A DNA stretch of 38,576 nucleotides from UBA3064 sp023258775 (GTDB lineage Bacteria; Pseudomonadota; Gammaproteobacteria; Burkholderiales; Burkholderiaceae_E), in contig JBIKXS010000031.1 of assembly GCA_044355655.1 (NCBI GenBank), positions 1 to 38,576 on the forward strand, given 5' to 3'. Positions within the stretch are counted from its first letter, which is position 1. The number at the start of each line of letters is the position of its first letter. A program made the position numbers and the translations under genes. The notes under the pieces were generated by a model. It saw only the letters and a list, made by a program, of their open reading frames with translations. It did no database searches and was not told the origin of the DNA. Below are positions 14,278 through 22,956 of this stretch, piece by piece.

Positions 14278-16479
14278 TCAGATTTCCTGAGGATCGACGT
14301 CAAAAAGCCAGTGCAGCGATGCGCCTTGACCAGGATGCTTGCCCTGGTCAGCGTGAAAGTCCCCAAGACAACGATGGAGCACTGGTCGATCGCCAGCCTC
14401 AAGCAGCAATTGGGCGCGATACCAGTGATCGATACGGGCTAGGTTCATGGGGACCGGATCATAGCAGCGCAAGACTGCCGCGATCTGAGGGCCTTGGCTT
14501 AGGATCCAGCGATCAAACCAAAGCTTGGCCTGCTCGAGAAATTGAAAGATGATTTGCTGTTGTTTAGCCTGAACCCGCAACAAAACATGGTGGCGATATG
14601 GCGGCAAGCCAAGCGCCTTGCGTTCATCGAGAATTTTTTCAGCATGTGCTTGATAATCCTGCGCCCGGACGTCAGCAAATAGGGGGTGATCCGGATGCGC
14701 CGTCTGGATCAGTACTTTTGGGGCCTGGTTAAATGAAGTGTGAGAGCGACCCGCCCGGCCAGCGACTTGCATGAGGTTGGCAAACAAGCGCTCTGTTGCT
14801 CTGAAATCAGCGGCAAATAAGCCATTGTCTGCCTCCAGTACAACCACGGCCTGCAGACGGGCCCAGTCGTGGCCTTTGGCCAGCATTTGTGTGCCCACCA
14901 CCAAGTCGATCTCCCCTCGATGAATCGCTGAGAGCGTTTCCGCCAGCCGGGCGCCTTGCCCTGAATCACGATCGAGCCTTGCAAGTTTTGCTTCAGGAAA
15001 TAGCGCTAACAACTCTTCTTCGAGTTTTTGGGTGCCTCGACCCTGACCACTCAAATCACTGTTGCCGCATTGTGGGCAGAACCGTGGCACCTTGGCACGC
15101 TGGCCGCAATGATGGCAAATCAGCTGAAAACGTCCTGATTGGCGATGCAAGACCTGATAAGCGCTGCAGGCGGCACAAGGGCTCAGCCAGGCACAGGCGG
15201 TACATTGCAATAAGGGTGCAAAGCCACGGCGATTGAGAAAGATCAGGACCTGAGCTTGCTCGCTAAGAAGTGAGGCGATGAGTTCGCAACTTCTCGGCGC
15301 CAACCCTGCAGGCGCATGGCGAATCTGGCGCATATCGACGAGTTCGATCGCAGGCGGTGGCAGCAAATTCGCACGCTCGCTTAAGCTCAATCGACAGTAC
15401 CGACCACGGGCGGCTGCATGCCAGCTTTCCATCGACGGCGTTGCTGAACCAAGGATCACCGGGACTTGCATGCTTTGGGCACGCCAAACCGCAAGATCTC
15501 GAGCCTGATAACGAACCGATTCCCATTGCTTATAAGAGGGGTCATGCTCCTCGTCAACGATGATCGCAGCAAGATGCGGCATTGGTACGAAGATTGCCGA
15601 ACGGGTGCCGACAATTAATCGCAACTCGCCACGGCTTGCAGCCAGCCAAACCGCAGCGCGAAGGTTATCGGCAAGGCCGCTGTGCAACATCGCAATCGAC
15701 GAGGGTGCCAAGCTTGACTCCAAGGTTTGCGATAACTGCGGGGTTAAGCCAATTTCTGGTACGAGTAACAAGATCTGCGCTTTCGGATCCTTGTCGATCA
15801 GCGTCGTGATGTAGCTCAAATAGACCGCGGTCTTGCCGCTGCCGGTAATGCCATGCAAGAGTGTTGGCGCGAAACCATCACCTTGTTGGATCAGGCGATC
15901 GAGTACTGCGGCTTGCTGCGGTCGGAGCTGTGAGCGCTGCCAAGCTTCTGGGGGTTTATCCGGCCGTGAAGCCTGCCAACGATGCCATGCTTTCTGTACC
16001 GCAGCCAATGGCAAGCGAGTGGGCTTCACCCTTATTGGCCGCCCAGACACCGGGTTCGCGGTCGGCAACAATCCTGTGTCTCCAATAGGCAAAGATCCCG
16101 TATTCCCGATTCGTCGCGAACCTGTAGCCTGTGCTTGGGCAGGCTTTGCTGTGGCAACTTGGGCAGTTCTTAAGGCTTTGGGTAGCGAAGCCACCAAAAG
16201 CTCGCCAATTGCACAGTGATAGTAATCAGCAACCTGTTGCCAAAACACAAGACTCTTGTGCTCGATGGCTTCTAGTTCTTCGGCGAGAGCCAATACCGTC
16301 TTGATGCGCTCAGGTTCCCATTGCGCAGTCCCATCAATAGCCAACACCAAACCAAGGCGAACGCGCTGCCCCCAAGGTACCCATACCCATTGTCCAGGCC
16401 TTAGCGTTAAATCACCCGGGTAGTAATCGAAGTAGGGGGCAATAGGAAGATCGAGCGCGACATGTACGACCGAACTCAT
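14278..16479 (-). CDS. priA: Primosomal protein N' (replication restart helicase PriA)
   Basis: The 733-residue protein is PriA, which binds stalled forks and reloads the replisome. The N-terminal 3'-DNA-binding domain starts VVHVALDLPIAPYFDYY. The helicase core has Walker A GITGSGKT near residue 212 and the Walker B IIVDEEHD. The zinc region has the paired cysteine motifs CTACAWLSPCAAC, CHHCGQ and CPQCGNSDL. QVAGRAGR is helicase motif VI. Between the DNA-binding domain and the helicase there is a linker with a duplicated RIGNTGSLP/IGDTGLLP unit (16064-16111). ATG 16479 fits the family start. The usual Shine-Dalgarno position is occupied by a DnaA box, and no clear SD is seen. rep follows after 3 nt. 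Confidence 0.95.
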   Translation of the reverse strand: MSSVVHVALDLPIAPYFDYYPGDLTLRPGQWVWVPWGQRVRLGLVLAIDGTAQWEPERIKTVLALAEELEAIEHKSLVFWQQVADYYHCAIGELLVASLPKALRTAQVATAKPAQAQATGSRRIGNTGSLPIGDTGLLPTANPVSGRPIRVKPTRLPLAAVQKAWHRWQASRPDKPPEAWQRSQLRPQQAAVLDRLIQQGDGFAPTLLHGITGSGKTAVYLSYITTLIDKDPKAQILLLVPEIGLTPQLSQTLESSLAPSSIAMLHSGLADNLRAAVWLAASRGELRLIVGTRSAIFVPMPHLAAIIVDEEHDPSYKQWESVRYQARDLAVWRAQSMQVPVILGSATPSMESWHAAARGRYCRLSLSERANLLPPPAIELVDMRQIRHAPAGLAPRSCELIASLLSEQAQVLIFLNRRGFAPLLQCTACAWLSPCAACSAYQVLHRQSGRFQLICHHCGQRAKVPRFCPQCGNSDLSGQGRGTQKLEEELLALFPEAKLARLDRDSGQGARLAETLSAIHRGEIDLVVGTQMLAKGHDWARLQAVVVLEADNGLFAADFRATERLFANLMQVAGRAGRSHTSFNQAPKVLIQTAHPDHPLFADVRAQDYQAHAEKILDERKALGLPPYRHHVLLRVQAKQQQIIFQFLEQAKLWFDRWILSQGPQIAAVLRCYDPVPMNLARIDHWYRAQLLLEAGDRPVLHRCLGDFHADQGKHPGQGASLHWLFDVDPQEI
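16064..16111 (-). repeat. 24-bp tandem duplication inside priA
   Basis: Two units, 16064-16087 and 16088-16111, match at about 16 of 24 positions and begin GGCAA on the plus strand. They encode IGNTGSLP and IGDTGLLP in the interdomain linker. The divergence makes it an older or selected repeat. Confidence 0.65.
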
Positions 16480-16481
16480 AC

Positions 16482-16490
16482 TGTGGATAA
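16482..16490 (-). promoter_or_regulatory. DnaA box touching the priA start
   Basis: The minus strand reads TTATCCACA, an exact DnaA consensus, followed by GT and then the priA ATG. It covers the place where the Shine-Dalgarno should be. Bound DnaA here could affect priA transcription, or the site could be part of an origin-like cluster with the two boxes further upstream. Confidence 0.55.
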
Positions 16491-16493
16491 CTC

Positions 16494-16502
16494 TGTGTAC
16501 AA
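16494..16502 (-). promoter_or_regulatory. DnaA-box-like site, second of the priA cluster
   Basis: TTGTACACA on the minus strand differs from TTATNCACA at one base. It lies in the same orientation as the box at 16482-16490, 12 bp centre to centre. Confidence 0.4.
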
Positions 16503-16654
16503 ATTAGCCGGCCATCGTCACAAATCTTAACAATTCCCGCCTATAAGCAGTGTTATGACTGCAACGGAAATAAAAACACAAGTAAAACTTGAGTTTAGCC
16601 CGTGCTCTTGAATTAGGAATTGAGCGAAGTCTGCTAAGTGGGCTCGACGACATC

Positions 16655-16663
16655 TGTGCATAA
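16655..16663 (-). promoter_or_regulatory. DnaA box, third of the priA cluster
   Basis: TTATGCACA on the minus strand fits the TTATNCACA consensus exactly. It is in the same hemE-priA spacer and the same orientation as the other two sites; the stretch between them is A-rich around 16567-16592. Confidence 0.5.
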
Positions 16664-16737
16664 GTAGTATGCGATATTGAGCGCCCGGTTTTCATGAAGC
16701 GCGCAAGACTTGACGCAAACCATTGGTTTGGTCTTTG

Positions 16738-17832
16738 CTAAGTGGCGCTGATAGCGCGGGCTCGTTGCTTGCTGCTGTAGTCGCGGACAGCCTCGAGCAG
16801 CGCAGTAACATGCTCCGGGGGCGTGAATTGAGAAATTCCGTGACCAAGATTAAATACATGTCCTAGCCCATCTTGGGGAACGCCAAAGCTCTCCAAGACC
16901 TTTAATGCTTGAGCTTGTACCTGTGCTGGATCTGCCATGAGCGCCATCGGGTCGAGATTGCCCTGTAATGCGACCCGGTTGCCAACACGAGCACGTGCGG
17001 CGCCAAGATTCACCGTCCAATCAACGCCAAGCGCATCGCAGCCGATGGCCGCGATCTCCTCAAGCCACAAGCCACCACCCTTGGTAAAAACAATACTTGG
17101 CACTGGCGTTGGAACCCCAGCTTCGCTACGCTCCCTGATCAGAGCATCGTGAACCCATCGCATTGAAGCAAGCGAAAACTTTTGAAACAAGCCATCAGGG
17201 AGCACGCCACCCCAGGTGTCAAAAATCATGACGGCCTGTGCACCAGCCTGAATTTGTGCGTTCAAGTAGGCAGCGACCGCTTTGGCGTTACGACGCAACA
17301 ATTCCAGCATCAGATCTGGTCGCTTGTACATCAAGGTCTTGACGCGACGAAAATCATCGCTGCCACCACCTTCGACCATGTAGCATGCCAGGGTCCAGGG
17401 ACTGCCCGAAAAGCCAATCAGCGGCACGCGTCCGTTAAGCGTTGAGCGAATTAAACGAACTGCGTCCATTACATAACCAAGATCCGCTTCCATGTCAGGA
17501 AGCAGCAAAGCAGCAACATCAGCTTCGGTTTCGATCCGCCGCTCAAAACGGGGACCCTCACCCTCGGCAAAATAAAGACCGAGGCCCATCGCATCGGGTA
17601 TGGTAAGAATGTCCGAGAAGAGAATCGCGGCATCAAGCAAGGGGTAACGATCCAGCGGCTGCATGGTGACTTCACATGCTAGTTCTGGGGTTTTCGCCAG
17701 GGCTAGAAAACTTCCAGCGCGCGCGCGCGTTGCACGGTACTCAGGCAGGTATCGACCGGCTTGGCGCATAAGCCAAACCGGCGTGTAGGGCGTGGCTTGC
17801 CGTGATAAAGCTTGTAGAAAAACCTGGTTCAA
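16738..17832 (-). CDS. hemE: Uroporphyrinogen decarboxylase
   Basis: The 364-residue enzyme converts uroporphyrinogen III to coproporphyrinogen III in haem synthesis. Family signatures are WLMRQAGRYLPEYRATRA at the N-terminus (substrate-binding arginines), LLDAAILFSDILTIPDAMG with the catalytic aspartate, FSGSPWTLACYM, FDTWGGVLP and HVFNLGHGI near the C-terminus. The start appears to be TTG at 17832: no ATG or GTG is in frame before an upstream TAA, and the residues MNQVFLQALSRQ fit the family N-terminus. No strong Shine-Dalgarno is seen. It begins 42 bp after atpC and may be read through from the ATP synthase operon. A 258-bp spacer with DnaA boxes separates it from priA. Confidence 0.96.
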   Translation of the reverse strand: MNQVFLQALSRQATPYTPVWLMRQAGRYLPEYRATRARAGSFLALAKTPELACEVTMQPLDRYPLLDAAILFSDILTIPDAMGLGLYFAEGEGPRFERRIETEADVAALLLPDMEADLGYVMDAVRLIRSTLNGRVPLIGFSGSPWTLACYMVEGGGSDDFRRVKTLMYKRPDLMLELLRRNAKAVAAYLNAQIQAGAQAVMIFDTWGGVLPDGLFQKFSLASMRWVHDALIRERSEAGVPTPVPSIVFTKGGGLWLEEIAAIGCDALGVDWTVNLGAARARVGNRVALQGNLDPMALMADPAQVQAQALKVLESFGVPQDGLGHVFNLGHGISQFTPPEHVTALLEAVRDYSSKQRARAISAT

Positions 17833-17874
17833 GCTCTTCGGCTCGCTCGTAGCTAATCCTTACTTATTTGGCTA

Positions 17875-18294
17875 TTAGGATTTGCGACGCAGGCGCCTCA
17901 AAGAGGCAAGTTGTGCCACCGCCGATGCAAGTTCTGCCTGCGCCTTGGCGTATTCGAGCTCTGAGCCGCGATTTGCAATCGCTTCTTGGGCAGCTTTGCG
18001 CGCAGCCTCCGCCTTCGCTTCATCAAGATCAGCACCACGTATTGCCGTATCGGCTAAAACCGTTACTGCATCAGGTTGAACATCGAGAATGCCGCCCGCC
18101 ACGAAGATGAACTCTTCGTGGCTTTGACCGACAACCTTGATTCGCACCGCACCCGGCCTGATACGCGTAATCAGTGGCACATGCCGCGGAAAAATGCCAA
18201 GCTCGCCCGACTCGCCAGGCAAGGCTACAAACTCAGCCTCGCCTTCGAAAATCGAGGCCTCAGCGCTCACAACATCGACATGCATGGTTGCCAT
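17875..18294 (-). CDS. atpC: ATP synthase F1 epsilon subunit
   Basis: The 139-residue protein is the epsilon subunit, part of the rotor stalk and an inhibitor of ATP hydrolysis. The N-terminal beta-sandwich shows MHVDVVSAEASIFEGEAEFVALPGESGELGIFPRHVPLIT, typical of the family, and the C-terminal helical hairpin is Ala/Lys/Arg rich (ADLDEAKAEAARKAAQEA). It is the last gene of the ATP synthase operon, 36 bp after atpD, with AAAAGGG before ATG 18294. Confidence 0.96.
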   Translation of the reverse strand: MATMHVDVVSAEASIFEGEAEFVALPGESGELGIFPRHVPLITRIRPGAVRIKVVGQSHEEFIFVAGGILDVQPDAVTVLADTAIRGADLDEAKAEAARKAAQEAIANRGSELEYAKAQAELASAVAQLASLRRLRRKS

Positions 18295-18330
18295 ACTTAA
18301 ACCCTTTTCTTAGCGCAATGTTGCGACGCT

Positions 18331-19731
18331 TTACTGAAGCTTCTTAGCCTTCTCGAAGGCCTCTTCAATGGGACCGACCATGTAAAACGCCTGCTCGGGC
18401 AAATGATCGCACTCCCCATTGACGATCATTTGAAAACCACGAATCGTATCTTTAAGTGGCACATACTTGCCTGGCGAGCCTGTAAAGACCTCAGCCACGT
18501 TAAAGGGTTGCGACAAGAAGCGCTGAATCTTTCGCGCGCGGGCAACTGCCAGTTTGTCATCGGGTGACAGCTCATCCATACCGAGAATCGCGATAATGTC
18601 ACGCAACTCCTTGTAACGCTGCAGGGTTGCCTGCACTTTCCGTGTGGTGCCGTAGTGCTCCTCACCAATGACGTTGGGATCCACTTGACGGGATGTTGAA
18701 TCGAGCGGATCTACCGCTGGATAAATGCCTAGTGCAGCGATATCACGCGACAGCACGACGGTTGCATCAAGGTGGCCGAAGGTCGTCGCTGGGGAAGGGT
18801 CGGTTAAGTCATCGGCAGGCACGTAGACCGCCTGAATCGAGGTAATCGAACCTGTCTTGGTTGAAGTAATACGCTCCTGTAGGCGACCCATTTCCTCGGC
18901 GAGTGTTGGCTGGTAGCCCACGGCCGAAGGCATACGACCGAGCAAGGCCGATACTTCTGTACCGGCAAGCGTGTAGCGATAAATGTTGTCAACGAAAAAC
19001 AGTATGTCGCGGCCCTCGTCACGGAACTTCTCCGCCATGGTTAGACCAGTAAGCGCCACCCGCAAGCGGTTACCAGGTGGCTCATTCATCTGACCGAACA
19101 CCATCGCGACTTTATCAAGAACCTTCGACTCTTCCATCTCATGATAGAAGTCATTACCCTCGCGAGTGCGCTCACCAACACCCGCGAACACTGAATAACC
19201 GCCATACTGCTTTGCGATGTTGTTGATCAGTTCCATCATGTTGACTGTCTTGCCAACGCCAGCGCCACCAAACAAACCGATTTTTCCCCCTTTTGCGAAG
19301 GGACAAACCAAGTCAATCACCTTGATTCCAGTCTCAAGCAACTCTGTCGTTGGCTTGAGTTCATCGAACTTTGGAGCAGGTTGGTGAATTGCCCTACGCT
19401 CTTCGGTGGGGATCGGTCCTGCCTCATCAATAGGCCGACCGAGCACGTCCATGATTCGGCCTAATGTTGCGGTACCAACCGGCACCGAAATCGGTGCTCC
19501 TGTTGCCTTAACGGGCATGCCTCGACGAAGACCATCCGACGATCCCAAGGCAATCGTACGGACGACGCCGTCGCCGAGTTGCTGTTGCACTTCGAAGGTC
19601 AAACCCTTCTCGGCAAGACTCGCGCCCGTGTCGTCAAGCGTCAAGGCTTCATAAACCTTGGGCAAAGACTCGCGTGGAAATTGAATGTCGACGACTGCGC
19701 CGATGCACTGGACTATGGTTCCTTGGCTCAT
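18331..19731 (-). CDS. atpD: ATP synthase F1 beta subunit
   Basis: The 466-residue catalytic beta subunit. The P-loop is GGAGVGKT, the catalytic glutamate and arginine region reads GVGERTREGNDF, Walker B is DILFFVDNIYRYT, and SALLGRMPSAVGYQPTLAEEMG is the conserved catch-loop region. Length is normal. It lies between atpG (75-bp gap) and atpC, on the cytoplasmic face of the inner membrane as part of the alpha3beta3 hexamer. Confidence 0.98.
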   Translation of the reverse strand: MSQGTIVQCIGAVVDIQFPRESLPKVYEALTLDDTGASLAEKGLTFEVQQQLGDGVVRTIALGSSDGLRRGMPVKATGAPISVPVGTATLGRIMDVLGRPIDEAGPIPTEERRAIHQPAPKFDELKPTTELLETGIKVIDLVCPFAKGGKIGLFGGAGVGKTVNMMELINNIAKQYGGYSVFAGVGERTREGNDFYHEMEESKVLDKVAMVFGQMNEPPGNRLRVALTGLTMAEKFRDEGRDILFFVDNIYRYTLAGTEVSALLGRMPSAVGYQPTLAEEMGRLQERITSTKTGSITSIQAVYVPADDLTDPSPATTFGHLDATVVLSRDIAALGIYPAVDPLDSTSRQVDPNVIGEEHYGTTRKVQATLQRYKELRDIIAILGMDELSPDDKLAVARARKIQRFLSQPFNVAEVFTGSPGKYVPLKDTIRGFQMIVNGECDHLPEQAFYMVGPIEEAFEKAKKLQ

Positions 19732-19806
19732 GTTGCTTGTCCTGACGATAATCGTTGGAAAAATCAGAAAATTTGAAAGTAAAACAAATCGTTCAAGTAG
19801 GCTTGG

Positions 19807-20679
19807 CTATACCGCTGCGGCGCCGCTCACAATTTCAGAGAGCTCCTTAGTGATGCTCGCCTGACGCGCCTTGTTGTAAGAAAGCTGCAGGTCATCGATG
19901 ACTTTTTTCGCATTGTCGGACGCTGCTTTCATTGCAACCATTCGTGCACTCTGCTCAGAGGCCATGTTCTCAGCCACTGCACCATAAACGAGGGCCTCAA
20001 TGAAGCGAGTGAGCAGTTCATCGAGAACGGTAACTGCGTCTGGCTCATAAATGTAATCCCACCCATATTTCCGAGGTGGGATGTTCTCAAGCCTTTCCGA
20101 AGAAAGCGGCAAAAGCTGCTCGATAACAGGTTCTTGCTTCATGGTGTTGATGAAGCGTGTGTAGGCGATATAAACAGCGTCAATCTCACCTTTGGTATAG
20201 GCGTCAAGTTGTACTTTGACGGCGCCAATTAAACGTTCAAGATGTGGCGTGTCGCCAAGTTGAACAACATGCGACACCACGTTAACACCAACTCTGTTGA
20301 GAAAGCCAAAGCCTTTGTTGCCAATGGCTGTGGCTTGAACCTTGATGCTGTCTTGCTGCAATTGCCGTAGCTTTTGCGTAGCCGCCCTCAAGACGTTGGT
20401 GTTTAAGCCGCCACACAGCCCCTTATCGGTGGTCACCAAAATCATGCCAGCCGCCTTCATCTCGCCATGCTTGACGAGATAGGGGTGCCGGTATTCTGGA
20501 TTAGCCTGCGATAAATGCGCTGCGATGATCCTTATCTTATCGCCATAGGGCCGGGCGGCTCGCATGCGTTCCTGGGCCTTACGCATCTTTGAGGCAGCGA
20601 CCATTTCCATGGCTTTTGTGATCTTGCGCGTGTTTTGAACGCTCTTAATCTTGGTTCGAATCTCTTTGCTGCTTGGCAT
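19807..20679 (-). CDS. atpG: ATP synthase F1 gamma subunit
   Basis: The 290-residue central-stalk rotor subunit. The start PSSKEIRTKIKSVQNTRKITKAMEMVAASKMRKAQ is the standard N-terminal coiled-coil helix. VTTDKGLCGGLNTNV is the conserved Rossmann-like segment, and the C-terminal helix ends ARQASITKELSEIVSGAAAV. Length is typical for Betaproteobacteria. AAGGAGC-like sequence precedes ATG 20679. Confidence 0.97.
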   Translation of the reverse strand: MPSSKEIRTKIKSVQNTRKITKAMEMVAASKMRKAQERMRAARPYGDKIRIIAAHLSQANPEYRHPYLVKHGEMKAAGMILVTTDKGLCGGLNTNVLRAATQKLRQLQQDSIKVQATAIGNKGFGFLNRVGVNVVSHVVQLGDTPHLERLIGAVKVQLDAYTKGEIDAVYIAYTRFINTMKQEPVIEQLLPLSSERLENIPPRKYGWDYIYEPDAVTVLDELLTRFIEALVYGAVAENMASEQSARMVAMKAASDNAKKVIDDLQLSYNKARQASITKELSEIVSGAAAV

Positions 20680-20739
20680 AAAGGGCTCCTGGCTGACCTT
20701 ACCTTGCTGATGCTATGAAGTAATGGTAGATCCAGTGAT

Positions 20740-22281
20740 CTAATAGGCCCCGGACTGCTTAAAGTCCTTCAGGCATGCGTGCAAGGCGGCTTCGACCTCT
20801 TTAGAAAACTTCTTCTCGGTTTCCATGGTCTTGACGAGACTTGCGTGTTTGCTTTGAGCGAAGTCTTGAAGCGCTTTCTCGGCAGCTAAGGCTTTCGTCA
20901 CCTCGATATCATCAAAATAACCGTTATTGACGGCAAACAACGTAAGCGCCATGGCAGAAACCTGAAGGGGCCTGTACTGTGGTTGTTTCATCAATTCAGT
21001 CACAAGGCGACCACGTTCCAACTGTTTACGGGTTGCATCATCCAAATCGGAGGCAAATTGGGCGAAGGCCGCAAGTTCACGATACTGTGCCAAGGCCAAT
21101 CGAACACCACCACCGAGTTTCTTGATCAGGTCAGTTTGAGCGGCGCCGCCAACTCGAGACACCGAGATACCGGCGTTGATTGCAGGACGGATACCGGCGT
21201 TGAATAAGTCGGTCTCTAAGAAGATCTGTCCGTCAGTAATTGAAATCACATTGGTCGGAACGAAAGCTGATACATCGCCTGCCTGAGTTTCAATCACAGG
21301 CAAAGCCGTTAATGAGCCGGTCTTGCCCTTGATTTCACCCTTTGTGAAATGCTCAACATATTCTTCGTTGACTCGCGCTGCGCGTTCAAGCAGGCGTGAG
21401 TGCAGATAAAACACGTCACCTGGATACGCTTCTCGCCCGGGCGGGCGACGAAGCAGCAGCGAGATCTGTCGATAAGCCCATGCCTGCTTGGTCAAATCAT
21501 CGTAGATAATCAGGGAGTCTTGTCCGCGGTCGCGGAAATACTCGCCCATCGTGCAGCCTGAGTAAGCAGCCAAATATTGCATCGCAGCTGACTCAGAAGC
21601 CGAAGCTGCGACCACAATGGTGTAATCCATCGCGCCAAACTCTTCGAGCTTTCTGACCACGTTAACAATGGTCGAGGCCTTCTGTCCGATTGCAACATAA
21701 ACACAAATAAGGTCCTTACCCTTTTGGTTAATGATGGCGTCAATTGCAACAGCGGTTTTACCTGTTTGGCGATCTCCGATGATTAGTTCGCGCTGACCAC
21801 GACCGATTGGCACCATTGCATCGATGGACTTCAGACCGGTTTGAACAGGTTGAGAGACCGAGCGACGGGCAATTACTCCAGGAGCAACTTTCTCGATCAC
21901 GTCGGTCATCTTGGCGTTAATTGGGCCCTTACCGTCGATTGGTTCCCCAAGCGCGTTGACGACACGTCCGATCAATTCGGGTCCGATCGGCACTTCAAGA
22001 ATACGTCCTGTCGTCTTAACAGTCATACCTTCGGTGATGTTTTCGTATTCGCCGAGCACCACTGCACCCACAGAATCACGCTCCAGATTCAGCGCAAGGC
22101 CGTAGATACCGCCTGGGAACTCAATCATTTCTCCCTGCATCACTTCCGAGAGGCCGTAAATACGCACAATCCCGTCAGTGACAGAGACAATCGTGCCCTG
22201 GTTACGCGTGTCAGCGGTAACCTGCAGGTTCTGAATTTTGCTCTTGAGCAGTTCGCTGATTTCAGCTGGATTAAGTTGCAT
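20740..22281 (-). CDS. atpA: ATP synthase F1 alpha subunit
   Basis: The 513-residue nucleotide-binding alpha subunit. The P-loop is GDRQTGKT, with DSLIIYDDLTKQAWAYRQ, RRPPGREAYPGDVFYLHSRLLERAA (visual motif for F1 alpha) and SISVTDGQ-like ISITDGQIFLETDLFNAGIRPA. The N-terminal helix MQLNPAEISELLKSKIQ docks to delta. Length matches E. coli (513). AGGAGAATG-type Shine-Dalgarno precedes ATG 22281. It is separated from atpH by an unusually long 132-bp gap. Confidence 0.98.
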   Translation of the reverse strand: MQLNPAEISELLKSKIQNLQVTADTRNQGTIVSVTDGIVRIYGLSEVMQGEMIEFPGGIYGLALNLERDSVGAVVLGEYENITEGMTVKTTGRILEVPIGPELIGRVVNALGEPIDGKGPINAKMTDVIEKVAPGVIARRSVSQPVQTGLKSIDAMVPIGRGQRELIIGDRQTGKTAVAIDAIINQKGKDLICVYVAIGQKASTIVNVVRKLEEFGAMDYTIVVAASASESAAMQYLAAYSGCTMGEYFRDRGQDSLIIYDDLTKQAWAYRQISLLLRRPPGREAYPGDVFYLHSRLLERAARVNEEYVEHFTKGEIKGKTGSLTALPVIETQAGDVSAFVPTNVISITDGQIFLETDLFNAGIRPAINAGISVSRVGGAAQTDLIKKLGGGVRLALAQYRELAAFAQFASDLDDATRKQLERGRLVTELMKQPQYRPLQVSAMALTLFAVNNGYFDDIEVTKALAAEKALQDFAQSKHASLVKTMETEKKFSKEVEAALHACLKDFKQSGAY

Positions 22282-22303
22282 GAGACATTCTCCTGAATAC
22301 TGT

Positions 22304-22399
22304 TTACAGCCTAGCGCGAATAGGCGCTAACCCATGTGCACGGCGCACTCGTCGAGCCCAGCGCTCAGCTACACCGAGCGGCATGCCGTCAAGACCCAT
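22304..22399 (-). other. Possible 31-codon ORF and hairpins in the atpH-atpA gap
   Basis: The 132-bp gap (22282-22413) between atpH and atpA is long for this operon. On the operon strand it holds an ATG at 22399 opening 31 codons (start MGLDGMPLGVAERWARR, rich in Arg) to a TAA at 22304. It has no clear Shine-Dalgarno. The gap also has a perfect 6-bp stem, TAGCGC at 22312-22317 with GCGCTA at 22324-22329, and a 10-bp palindrome CGGCATGCCG at 22379-22388. Whether this is coding, a structured processing site or neither is unclear. Confidence 0.25.
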
Positions 22400-22413
22400 A
22401 AAACCCAAAGGAC

Positions 22414-22944
22414 TCAACGTAAAGCGTCTGCGAGTTGCGAAACTTTTCCGCGAATCGACGCGTCGATAACTTCGTCGCCGATTCGAATAATCACGCCACC
22501 GATCAATGACTCGTCGATCTCAACGCTCACCTTCACATTCCTGCCGTACTTCGCTTTTAGTACGTCCACCAAGGATTGCTGCTGGAGCGCATCCATCGTA
22601 AAGGCAGAAACGATGTGAGCGTCAAGCACGTGCTCGTGTGTGTTGCGAAGTGTTTCAAAGGCCTCAGCAAGAGCAGACGCGACTGATAATCGCTCATTGG
22701 AGACGAGCAGTTGAATGAAGTTCTTTTGCTCAGTACTGTAAGCGCCGCAAACTTCCGCTAACGCTTGCGACAACTTGTCCGAGGCCAAGGCTGGGTTAGC
22801 AAGCATACGGTTGGTAACCGGGTCTTGAAGACCAGCCGCTAACCTAGCGATCATCCTCGACCAACCTGCGAGGTCAGACGCTTGCTTAGCCTGCTGAAAA
22901 GCTGCCTCGGCATATGGCCTGGCAATGGTTGAAGGCTCTGCCAT
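22414..22944 (-). CDS. atpH: ATP synthase F1 delta subunit
   Basis: The 176-residue delta (OSCP-like) subunit of the peripheral stalk. It opens with STIARPYAEAAFQQAK, the family signature, and ends with the conserved region SVEIDESLIGGVIIRIGDEVIDASIRGKVSQLADALR. It starts 12 bp after atpF and couples b to the top of the alpha3beta3 head. Confidence 0.97.
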   Translation of the reverse strand: MAEPSTIARPYAEAAFQQAKQASDLAGWSRMIARLAAGLQDPVTNRMLANPALASDKLSQALAEVCGAYSTEQKNFIQLLVSNERLSVASALAEAFETLRNTHEHVLDAHIVSAFTMDALQQQSLVDVLKAKYGRNVKVSVEIDESLIGGVIIRIGDEVIDASIRGKVSQLADALR

Positions 22945-22956
22945 GGTTCGCTGCCG

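Noticed and set aside
16716..16730. CAAACC/GGTTTG inverted repeat just after hemE as its terminator.
   Set aside because: The loop is only 3 nt, the stem is weak and no T-run follows on the minus strand.
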